Part shown: piece by piece, positions 56,956-63,347 of the stretch | How the letters are laid out: every line of letters begins with the position of its first letter | Numbering within the stretch: position 1 is the stretch's first letter | Assembly: GCA_965249045.1 (NCBI GenBank) | Contig: OZ252213.1 | Span: 682,001-746,000 of the forward strand | DNA: 64,000 bases | Reading direction: 5' to 3' | Source of the DNA: Nemesobacter sp965249045 | Lineage (GTDB): Bacteria > Desulfobacterota_D > UBA1144 > Nemesobacterales > Nemesobacteraceae | The notes under the pieces: model-generated | The model's database searches: none | What the model was told of the DNA's origin: nothing | What the model saw: the letters and a program-made list of their open reading frames with translations, nothing else | Translations under genes and position numbers: made by a program

Positions 56956-57029
56956 TGGGGCGTCGTCTAACGGCAGGACACCGGGTTTTGGTCCCGGTAG
57001 TGGGGGTTCGAGTCCTCCCGCCCCAGCCA
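56956..57029 (+). tRNA. tRNA-Gln (anticodon TTG)
   Basis: A full cloverleaf is visible: acceptor TGGGGCG/CGCCCCA, an anticodon stem CCGGG/CCCGG with loop TTTTGGT (anticodon TTG), a T arm with TTCGAGT, discriminator G and an encoded CCA. It ends six bases before the ATG of the helicase gene, so the two are probably co-transcribed. Confidence 0.95.
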
Positions 57030-57035
57030 AAAAAG

Positions 57036-59177
57036 ATGGTTCAAGCACCCGTGCCAAAGAATTCTCTTAAAGGACTTAACTCTTCCCAGATCGATGCCGT
57101 AAGCCATGGAGAAGGTCCCCTGCTCGTTCTCGCGGGTCCGGGCTCGGGGAAAACCAGGGTTATAGCCCACCGGATCGCCTACCTGATAGACGACTTTTCG
57201 ATTCCTCCCGGAAACATCTTGGCCGTTACCTTTACCAACAAGGCGGCCGCGGAGATGAAAAAAAGAGCAGAAGAACTTGCAGGTGAGAGAACAAGCGGCA
57301 TCTGGATCGGCACTTTTCACTCAGTCTGCCTCCGGATTCTTAAAAGAGAGGCGGATTCTCTTGAGGGCTACACAAGGGATTTTGTCGTCTACGACCAGAA
57401 CGATCAGCTTAGCCTCCTAAAAAGCTGCATGAAGGAGCTTGACTACGGGGAAAGCCTTTTCTCACCCAAGGGTGTGCTTTCCGAATTTGATGGGGTTGAG
57501 AACAGGGCGGACGTGTTTTTCAGGGACGATTTTTACGGTCGTAGGATGAGAGAACTTTATGATTTCTACAAAAACCAGCTCGTGAAGCGAAACGCTATGA
57601 CGTTTAACGATCTGCTTCGCCTTGCGAACAAGCTTCTTTCGGAAAATGAAGAGGTTTGTTCCCGCTACCAGGATAGGTTCTCTCACGTACTTGTCGACGA
57701 GTATCAGGATACAAATGTTGTTCAGTACCGCTTCGTAAAAACCCTCTCGCAGCGACACCGCAATCTTTTCGTTGTGGGCGACGACAGCCAGTCGATTTAC
57801 GGGTGGAGAGGTGCCGACATAAACAATATCCTGAACTTTGAAAAGGACTTTCCCGGGGCGGGGGTAGTCAAACTTGAGCGTAATTACCGCTCGACGTCTA
57901 CCATACTCTCCATTGCGAACTCGTTGGCAAGTAAAAACCTCAGGAGAAAGGAGAAAAACCTCTGGACCGAAAACCCTGCGGGAGAGAAGGCAGTGGTATT
58001 CAGGGCCGACAACGGTGCAGACGAGGCTCAGTTTGTTGCGGAGCGAATTTCACTTCTGGTCGAATCCGGGGATTTCACTTTGGGTGACGTGGCGGTTTTC
58101 TACAGAGCGAACTTTCAGTCGAGGGTACTTGAGGAAGGGCTCAGGGCCGGGAGGATCCCCTACAGGATAGTGTCTGGAGTCGGTTTTTATCAGAGGGCTG
58201 AGATAAAGGACGTAGTCGCTTACCTGCGGCTGGTTCAGAATCCGAGGGACAACGTAAGTTTTGAGAGAATAGTGAACGTTCCGCCGAGAAAAATAGGAGG
58301 AGTCACGCTGGGAAAGCTGCGTGAAGTCTCAGAAGCCGGCGGATTCGCTCTTCTGGACGCTATTGAATACAGCCAGGAGCAGAAGCTTCTGTCCGGGCAG
58401 GCGCTTCGCGCGCTCTCCCGGTTTCTTGACATGATAAAGGAGCTTCGCTCGGCGACAGAAAATCAGCCGGTGGCACGTGTGATTGAGATTCTTCTTGAGC
58501 GTACCGGTTACCTGGATTACATCGGGGAGGACCACCAAAGGGTAGAAAACGTAAAAGAACTTTTAAACGCGGCTGAAGTCTTCGGGGAAATGACCCTATC
58601 TGATTTTCTCGACCTTGTGCTGCTTGCTACAGACGAGGACAGAGCGGATTCCGGAGACGAAAAGATTTCCCTCATGACAATTCACGCGGCAAAGGGGCTT
58701 GAGTTTCCCGTGGTGTTCGTGGTCGGGATAAACGAGGATTTACTTCCCCACTATAGATCCGCTTCCACCCTTGAGGGGTTTGAGGAGGAGAGAAGACTTT
58801 TCTATGTAGCGGTTACCCGCGCCAAGCGCTTGCTTTACCTCAGTTACGCTTCCCAAAAAGCTGCTTCGGGTCGCATGCATAGCGCGCACAGATCGGTTTT
58901 TCTGGACGACCTCCCTCCGGAACATGTCGTCTACGAATCCCGCAAGAGGGATTTTTCCGGCCGGGATTCTGACCTTTCTGCGGATTGGTCCTCAAAAACA
59001 CCGCACGAGTCCGGGGACAAAGGTCGGAAGTTAAGAACCGGCCAGACCGTTAACCACCCGACTTTCGGTTCCGGGATCGTTAACCGGATTGACGGAAAAG
59101 GGAACGAGGCCGTGGTTACGGTTGATTTTTTTGGTTCCGGAGTGAAGAAGATCGTCGCGAGTTTTCTTACCTCCTAG
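57036..59177 (+). CDS. UvrD/PcrA/Rep-type superfamily 1 DNA helicase
   Basis: This 713-residue 3'-5' helicase has all SF1A motifs: LAGPGSGKTRVIAHRIAYL near residue 30, VTFTNKAAAEMK near residue 60, VDEYQDTN near residue 215, GDDSQSIYGWRGAD near residue 247, ERNYRS near residue 279, IHAAKGLEFPVVFVVG near residue 547 and YVAVTRAKR near residue 588. The C-terminal tail has the PcrA/UvrD beta fold (VNHPTFGSGIV). ATG 57036 lies six bases after tRNA-Gln with no clear ribosome site. A GTG at 57051 is an alternative. Confidence 0.93.
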   Translation: MVQAPVPKNSLKGLNSSQIDAVSHGEGPLLVLAGPGSGKTRVIAHRIAYLIDDFSIPPGNILAVTFTNKAAAEMKKRAEELAGERTSGIWIGTFHSVCLRILKREADSLEGYTRDFVVYDQNDQLSLLKSCMKELDYGESLFSPKGVLSEFDGVENRADVFFRDDFYGRRMRELYDFYKNQLVKRNAMTFNDLLRLANKLLSENEEVCSRYQDRFSHVLVDEYQDTNVVQYRFVKTLSQRHRNLFVVGDDSQSIYGWRGADINNILNFEKDFPGAGVVKLERNYRSTSTILSIANSLASKNLRRKEKNLWTENPAGEKAVVFRADNGADEAQFVAERISLLVESGDFTLGDVAVFYRANFQSRVLEEGLRAGRIPYRIVSGVGFYQRAEIKDVVAYLRLVQNPRDNVSFERIVNVPPRKIGGVTLGKLREVSEAGGFALLDAIEYSQEQKLLSGQALRALSRFLDMIKELRSATENQPVARVIEILLERTGYLDYIGEDHQRVENVKELLNAAEVFGEMTLSDFLDLVLLATDEDRADSGDEKISLMTIHAAKGLEFPVVFVVGINEDLLPHYRSASTLEGFEEERRLFYVAVTRAKRLLYLSYASQKAASGRMHSAHRSVFLDDLPPEHVVYESRKRDFSGRDSDLSADWSSKTPHESGDKGRKLRTGQTVNHPTFGSGIVNRIDGKGNEAVVTVDFFGSGVKKIVASFLTS

Positions 59178-59328
59178 CGGCGGAGGCTCTTATAAAGGGG
59201 TTTTCCGCCCTAGAACGGACAATTCGCTTTCCTGCACTGTGCCCTTCAAGTCGCCTGTGGTTCTGCATAATATTTTTTGACTCAACCGTTTATTTCCAAT
59301 ATTCTGATATTATTGCATTTTACTCGGA

Positions 59329-60531
59329 GTGGCGAGAATGACTAGGATCCTAACAGTCCTGCATATTTTCCTGATTGCGCTGGCGCTTTTACTGCTGGGA
59401 GGGCCCACGCAGATAAGTGCGCAGGGTACCAATGCTGACGGCGACCTTCGGTTAGTTGATACTACCACCGGCACGGTAGTGGACACGACTGCCGTTACTG
59501 GGCCTTCGGGCAGGCTTGAGATATTCGATGATGCAGACGGCAACGGCAACGGCAAGTGGAAGGGAATATGCGATGATTTCATGGAACCGGTAAACGGGGT
59601 GAAGCGGGGTACGGAAGAGGCGCAGGTCGCGTGTCGGCAGTTGAGCCTCTCGGGTGGTGATCCGATGACCGGGCTTACCGTACCGCAGAGCGTATACTCC
59701 TCGGACTATTACCTGCTTGACGAGCTTGAATGCACGGGTTCTGAGACCAGGCTGCTCGGCCAGGATAAGTGCAGACACCGCCCGCGCGGGGAGAACAACT
59801 GCTTCAGCATCGAGGCTTTCGGCGTCACCTGTGAAGCTGCTACCGCATCCTCGAACAGTACCGCCACCGGAAGGCTCACAATCTCGGGCACGACGGAAAC
59901 AGGGCAGACTATGACCGCAAACCACTCCAGGGTGACTGACGAGGATGGTAAGCCGCCTGAGGAAAGTTCGTTTAGCTACCAGTGGATCAGGGTAGGTTAT
60001 TACGACTACAGCGAGACCGAGATTTCCGAAGCGACGAGCTCAACGTATGTTCTTCAGTCGGCGGATGAGGACCACTGGATCAAGGTGAAGCTTAGTTTTA
60101 CCGACAAAGAGGAGAATTCGGAGGAGATCTCAAGCTTCGCAGAAGGTCCTGTTTATCCCGATGTTCCCGACGGCACCCTTCGGTTAAGCCCTACCAGCGA
60201 TTCCTCGGATGATTACACGGGCATGCTTGAAATATTCGATAAGCAAAAGAAGAGATGGAAGGGAGTATGCGATGACGGCTGGGGCACGGAAGAAGCGCAG
60301 GTTGCGTGCAGCCAGCTGGGATTCTCGGGTAATACTCCGGAGACGGACATAATCAGGACGGGGTGGCCGCTGCTGCTTTTCCTGCTTGACGAAGTGGATT
60401 GTGACGGTACGGAAGAAACTCTGCTTGATTGTGACCATGCGAAACGTGGCGTGAACGACTGCGTTGCCTGGGAGTACGCGGGTGTTTCTTGCGAGGCTCC
60501 TTCCGAGCCGGAAGTCTCGCCCATGCAATAA
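59329..60531 (+). CDS. Secreted SRCR-domain protein (copy 2)
   Basis: This 400-residue paralog of the protein at 54046 has a clean signal peptide (residues 1-32), an SRCR domain (about 35-168), an Ig-like domain (about 175-275) and a second SRCR domain (about 280-390, RWKGVCDDGWGTEEAQVACSQLGFSG). Both paralogs share an opening after the signal (DGDLRLVDTT.GTV) and the same domain order, but sequence identity is only moderate. The start may be GTG 59329 or ATG 59338. It is followed by the interrupted selO tail on the other strand. Confidence 0.87.
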   Translation: MARMTRILTVLHIFLIALALLLLGGPTQISAQGTNADGDLRLVDTTTGTVVDTTAVTGPSGRLEIFDDADGNGNGKWKGICDDFMEPVNGVKRGTEEAQVACRQLSLSGGDPMTGLTVPQSVYSSDYYLLDELECTGSETRLLGQDKCRHRPRGENNCFSIEAFGVTCEAATASSNSTATGRLTISGTTETGQTMTANHSRVTDEDGKPPEESSFSYQWIRVGYYDYSETEISEATSSTYVLQSADEDHWIKVKLSFTDKEENSEEISSFAEGPVYPDVPDGTLRLSPTSDSSDDYTGMLEIFDKQKKRWKGVCDDGWGTEEAQVACSQLGFSGNTPETDIIRTGWPLLLFLLDEVDCDGTEETLLDCDHAKRGVNDCVAWEYAGVSCEAPSEPEVSPMQ

Positions 60532-60574
60532 TAAAGGCCACTGGCAAGCCGGCCACAAACGGGGGTTTTTTCAG

Positions 60575-60687
60575 CTAGGAAAGGCAGCTCACGACGAGGT
60601 TTTTTGCCCACTCGGGGGAGGGGGCCGCGTAGCTTTTGTACTCCGGCTGATCTGAAAAGGGGTTCTCAAAGATCTTTCTTATTTTTT
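60575..60687 (-). pseudogene. selO: 3' end of selO cut off by the transposon
   Basis: On the minus strand, beginning in the target duplication (60680-60687), the frame reads EKI RKIFENPFSDQPEY...SPEWA...VVSCLS and stops at 60575-60577. This is the conserved SelO C-terminus, including the near-terminal cysteine that corresponds to the selenocysteine of animal SELENOO. It continues in frame from the selO part at 63348-64000 if the element and one TATTTTTT copy are removed. Confidence 0.92.
60680..60687. repeat. 8-bp target site duplication, left copy
   Basis: TATTTTTT stands immediately outside the left inverted repeat. The identical octamer is at 63348-63355. Eight-base duplications are typical of the IS1595 family. 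Confidence 0.92.
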
Positions 60688-60714
60688 GGTAATTACCCCT
60701 ATAACTAGCCAAAA
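60688..60714. repeat. Left terminal inverted repeat
   Basis: This 27-base end begins GGTAATTACCCC and finishes TAGCCAAAA. It matches the complement of the right end with one mismatch (third base). Confidence 0.92.
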
Positions 60715-60769
60715 CATAAATTCGTATGTTAATATTACATGATGAAGCACTAAAACACGGAGGTTTTTA

Positions 60770-60976
60770 ATGTCAGGAATAGAGAAGAAAATTGAAAATT
60801 TACAAAATGAAATGAAAAAAGGATTTGAAAAAATGGGGGAAGAGATTGGAGAGGTACGAAAGGACATGCGGGTAGGTTTTGACGGGGTGGATAAAAGATT
60901 TGAAATTGTAGATAAGAAGTTTGAATTTGTAAGCGGGAGGTTTAAGAATATAACCGATCAGCTTAATAAATTATAA
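60770..60976 (+). CDS. Small coiled-coil protein
   Basis: This 68-residue charged protein has heptad-like spacing throughout (EKKIENLQNEMKKGFEKMGE, then VDKRFEIVDKKFEFVSGRF), so it should form a coiled coil. A strong site CGGAGG precedes the ATG. It lies inside the transposon, convergent with the transposase (stop codons three bases apart). No function is assigned. It could be a transposition accessory or cargo. Confidence 0.7.
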   Translation: MSGIEKKIENLQNEMKKGFEKMGEEIGEVRKDMRVGFDGVDKRFEIVDKKFEFVSGRFKNITDQLNKL

Positions 60977-60979
60977 TTT

Positions 60980-61927
60980 TCACACACCAATAAGCTCTTT
61001 ATAAGGAAGTTTTTTACCAACGAATTTACTGGCTATAAATGCCATCTGGTCTATAGTATCCAGCTTCCTTATGTTATGTCTTCCGGCAAATTCATCAGCA
61101 TATCTTTGTAGGTGTTTTTCACTCATTCTGTGGTAAGTGCCTATGTAACCTCTTTTCAGCATGGACCAAAAAGATTCCATTCCGTTTGTGTGTATTTGGC
61201 CATCAACATATTCACCGAGAGAGTGCTTTACTGTCTTGTGGTCATACTCAACGGCAATAGGGTTGTATCCCCTATGATCGTCCGTATAAACGGTATTTCC
61301 TTCCACTACATGACTTCCTATAAAACCTGAAAGAGTCTTGCCTTTAGTGTCTTGTGCTACTTCTATCCTGACCTTTTTGCTTTCCCTTTCCTTTATACCA
61401 AGAATAGCGACTTTACCCTTGGTTCCTCTTCCGTCATGCTTCCTGTCTTTCTCATGCTTATTTCTCTCAAGTCCACCCATGTAGGTTTCATCAGCTTCCA
61501 CGGGATTTTCAAACAGACCGGAACCTTGCTCTATGGCTTCCCGTATCTTATGAGCAAGTGTCCAAGCATGATGTTGTTTTATTCCTAGATCACTTGCCAG
61601 CTTACAACTCGATACGCCTTTAAGTGATGTAGAGAACAGGTAAATAGCCATCAGCCATTTATGAAGCGGAATCTTTGAATTTCTCATAATGGAACCGCTT
61701 TTTATGCTGAAGTGTTTACGACAATCTTTACATCTATACGGCATGGGTTTACGGTTTTTTACTTCTACTGTTCTGGTGCTTCCACAATGAGAACAGTATC
61801 TACCCGTCTCTCCCCATCTCTCATTTTCAAAAAATCTCTCTGCGGATTCTTCATCAGGGAACATTTGGAGAAGTTTGTAAAGACTGATTTTTTCCCTCTT
61901 TTTCTTAGGTGTTTCGCTCTCCATCAT
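60980..61927 (-). CDS. IS1595 family transposase (ISXO2-like domain)
   Basis: This 315-residue transposase has an N-terminal zinc ribbon (YCSHCGS and CKDCRKHF near residues 44-72), a helix-turn-helix-like LASDLGIKQHHAWTLAHKIREA near residue 110, and the ISXO2-like catalytic domain with the first Asp in PVEADETYMGG near residue 145, the second in VYTDDHRGYN near residue 218 and the final acidic site in HTNGMESFWSMLKRG near residue 250. The length and the intact motifs suggest it is active. TTGACT with a TATTAT box lies upstream (minus strand, about 61935-61965). Confidence 0.93.
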   Translation of the reverse strand: MMESETPKKKREKISLYKLLQMFPDEESAERFFENERWGETGRYCSHCGSTRTVEVKNRKPMPYRCKDCRKHFSIKSGSIMRNSKIPLHKWLMAIYLFSTSLKGVSSCKLASDLGIKQHHAWTLAHKIREAIEQGSGLFENPVEADETYMGGLERNKHEKDRKHDGRGTKGKVAILGIKERESKKVRIEVAQDTKGKTLSGFIGSHVVEGNTVYTDDHRGYNPIAVEYDHKTVKHSLGEYVDGQIHTNGMESFWSMLKRGYIGTYHRMSEKHLQRYADEFAGRHNIRKLDTIDQMAFIASKFVGKKLPYKELIGV

Positions 61928-62014
61928 GCTTATAATACTACCTGATTATGTAAGAAAGTCAAGGGGTTAGGACACATTTTTTACTTATTGATTTTTTCCG
62001 TTATACTCTTAGCC

Positions 62015-62114
62015 GTTACTTGTTGATAAGGAACCCGCCCTGTCGGGTCTCCGTTAATACAACACCCGTTCTAGGGAAATAAACGGTACGTCTAAATCCT
62101 TATTGACAAGTAAC
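62015..62114 (+). ncRNA. Structured leader RNA with an 18-bp closing stem
   Basis: Bases 62015-62032 pair with 62097-62114 over 18 consecutive pairs, two of them G-T. Inside are a hairpin ACCCG/CGGGT (62033-62048) and a second arm CCGTT/AACGG (62051-62086) capped by CCC/GGG, making a three-way junction of about 100 nt. A -10 box TATACT at 62002-62007 would start transcription at the closing stem. A further hairpin GGCCC/GGGCC (62117-62142) abuts the ribosome site of the lipoprotein gene. I cannot assign it to a known riboswitch or ribozyme class. Confidence 0.7.
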
Positions 62115-62155
62115 AAGGCCCGACACCAATACACCTAGGGCCAAGGAGAGTTGTT

Positions 62156-62914
62156 ATGAAAAGGATTATATCTTTATTGGTCGTATTGTTTTTTGTTGCT
62201 AGTTGTGGTGGGGGAGATGGGGATTCAGAATCAGTGCTTGAACCTATGGAACCGGAAGTAATGGAACCAATTACTCCTGAACCGGAACCTATGGAACCGG
62301 AAGAAGTAATCCCGGTAGATAATTTTGAAGTGTGTCCTAGCCCAGATGAGTTGACTAAGTTTGTCGATACTTTGATAACTGGAGATAGATTTGAAGTGGC
62401 TCCAGTTCTAAGCTTTGCCGGTCAACCCACAGAGCATCAGAGAGAACTTGTTAGGGAGTCTGTATCGCTTTTAAATAGAGCGTTACCGGATGAATATGAC
62501 ATCACTGAATCTGACGTGGATGTGGAAGGAAGTGATGGGGGAGCACTCCAAGTTCCGGAGGGCGAGATTTACATACAGTTTTTCCCTGAACAGACAGGCG
62601 TTTCAGTGGGACTTGCTGTGGGAAGATACATAAGAATAATAGCAGGTCGAACCGAGACTTCCGCTGCTTTATACAAGTCCTACGTTCTCTTTACAGCACA
62701 CGAGATCATGCACGTCTTAGGGTTTTCTGGACATATAAGCCTTCCAACCAATTCTATAATGATGGAGGGAGGTGACATTATCCGGCGTTTTGTGAATGAT
62801 CGTGAATGGCCTAGAGAAGAAATACTGTCTGCTGTTGATGTATGGGGTATTAGGTATTTGTATGAAGACGTGGCAATAGCACCGGAAGAATGGTTAGAAA
62901 GCAGGTGTGAATAA
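62156..62914 (+). CDS. Lipoprotein zinc metalloprotease, metzincin-like (transposon cargo)
   Basis: This 252-residue exported protein has a lipoprotein signal with lipobox VASC at residue 17, then a proline/glutamate/methionine repeat linker (PMEPEVMEPITPEPEPMEPE) and a peptidase-like domain. The zinc motif HEIMHVLGFSGH near residue 181 fits HExxHxxGxxH, and SIMM about 20 residues later fits a metzincin Met-turn. It resembles matrixin-type peptidases but is too divergent to name. The site AAGGAGAG precedes the ATG, and the structured leader lies just upstream. It would act at the cell surface or in the periplasm. Its reason for being on a transposon is unknown. Confidence 0.82.
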   Translation: MKRIISLLVVLFFVASCGGGDGDSESVLEPMEPEVMEPITPEPEPMEPEEVIPVDNFEVCPSPDELTKFVDTLITGDRFEVAPVLSFAGQPTEHQRELVRESVSLLNRALPDEYDITESDVDVEGSDGGALQVPEGEIYIQFFPEQTGVSVGLAVGRYIRIIAGRTETSAALYKSYVLFTAHEIMHVLGFSGHISLPTNSIMMEGGDIIRRFVNDREWPREEILSAVDVWGIRYLYEDVAIAPEEWLESRCE

Positions 62915-62938
62915 TTAACCTCCCTGCCTCCTGAATAG

Positions 62939-62973
62939 CCCCGGCAAGTTTAGACCACTTGTCGGGGTTTTTT
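62939..62973 (+). terminator. Intrinsic terminator after the metalloprotease gene
   Basis: CCCCGGCAAG pairs with CTTGTCGGGG (one G-T pair) across a nine-base loop and is followed by six T. Confidence 0.93.
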
Positions 62974-63004
62974 ATTGCCTAACTTCCTCATATCTAAAGT
63001 TTTT

Positions 63005-63034
63005 TTGAACTTTTGGGGAATTTTTGGATATAAT
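63005..63034 (+). promoter_or_regulatory. Strong promoter ahead of the tRNA pair
   Basis: TTGAAC (63005-63010) and a perfect TATAAT (63029-63034) are separated by 18 bases. Transcription would begin near 63041, immediately before a stable hairpin and the two tRNA genes. Confidence 0.75.
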
Positions 63035-63051
63035 ATAGTATAGAAACAATA

Positions 63052-63090
63052 AGCCCCCGCACCTTCAATAGAAAGTGCGGGGGCTTTCTT
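63052..63090 (+). terminator. Terminator-like or processing hairpin between promoter and tRNAs
   Basis: AGCCCCCGCAC pairs perfectly with GTGCGGGGGCT over 11 bases with a 12-base loop, followed by a weak T-rich tail (TTCTT). It may terminate part of the transcripts, attenuate tRNA expression or guide 5' processing. Confidence 0.7.
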
Positions 63091-63094
63091 GAAT

Positions 63095-63169
63095 GTCCCC
63101 GTAGCTCAAATGGAAAGAGCACTCTTTTAACGTAGGAGCAGGTTGCCAGTTCGAGTCTGGTCGGGGATG
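63095..63169 (+). tRNA. Transposon tRNA, anticodon AAC (Val)
   Basis: Acceptor GTCCCCG/CGGGGAT (first pair G-T), D stem GCTC/GAGC, anticodon stem CTCTT/AGGAG with a seven-base loop TTAACGT, and T stem GCCAG/CTGGT with TTCGAGT are all present. The anticodon would be AAC (Val, codon GUU). An A at position 34 is rare for bacterial valine tRNAs. No CCA is encoded, unlike the host tRNA-Gln. Confidence 0.75.
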
Positions 63170-63199
63170 TATTATCATTCCAACGCATATGGTAATAAA

Positions 63200-63270
63200 G
63201 CGGGTATAGTTTAACTGGTAAAACTGACTCTCCAAAAGTTATGATACGGGTTCGAGTCCCGTTACCCGCT
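63200..63270 (+). tRNA. Transposon tRNA-Trp (anticodon CCA)
   Basis: Acceptor GCGGGTA/TACCCGC, D stem GTTT/AAAC, anticodon stem TGACT/AGTTA with loop CTCCAAA (anticodon CCA), and T stem ACGGG/CCCGT with TTCGAGT form a complete cloverleaf. The discriminator is T, unusual for bacterial tRNA-Trp (normally G), and no CCA is encoded. It lies 30 bases after the first tRNA. Confidence 0.8.
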
Positions 63271-63320
63271 TTATTATTTATCATCACTATCAATTACCCT
63301 TTTGTCAAGTATATTTTCTC

Positions 63321-63347
63321 TTTTGGCTAGTTATAGGGGTAATTGCC
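63321..63347. repeat. Right terminal inverted repeat
   Basis: This 27-base end starts TTTTGGCTAG and finishes GGGGTAATTGCC, the complement of the left end with one mismatch. It supplies the TAG stop that now ends the shortened selO frame. Confidence 0.92.

Larger units (their letters stand above)
60688..63347. mobile_element. IS1595-family transposon with cargo, inserted in selO
   Basis: This 2660-base element has 27-base inverted repeats with one mismatch and a perfect 8-base target duplication (TATTTTTT). Contents from left to right are a coiled-coil gene, a DDE transposase of the ISXO2-like IS1595 type (minus strand), a structured leader RNA, a metzincin-type lipoprotein gene with a terminator, a promoter with a hairpin, and two tRNA genes. 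The base composition is visibly more A+T-rich than the host. Joining the flanks restores the selO frame, which proves the borders. IS1595 relatives carrying cargo genes are known. A protease-plus-tRNA cargo is not one I know. Confidence 0.95.

Noticed and set aside
54046..60531. The SRCR-Cache-helicase stretch as a defence island
   Set aside because: The helicase has a complete UvrD/PcrA motif set typical of housekeeping repair, and the neighbours are exported proteins without nuclease or effector domains.
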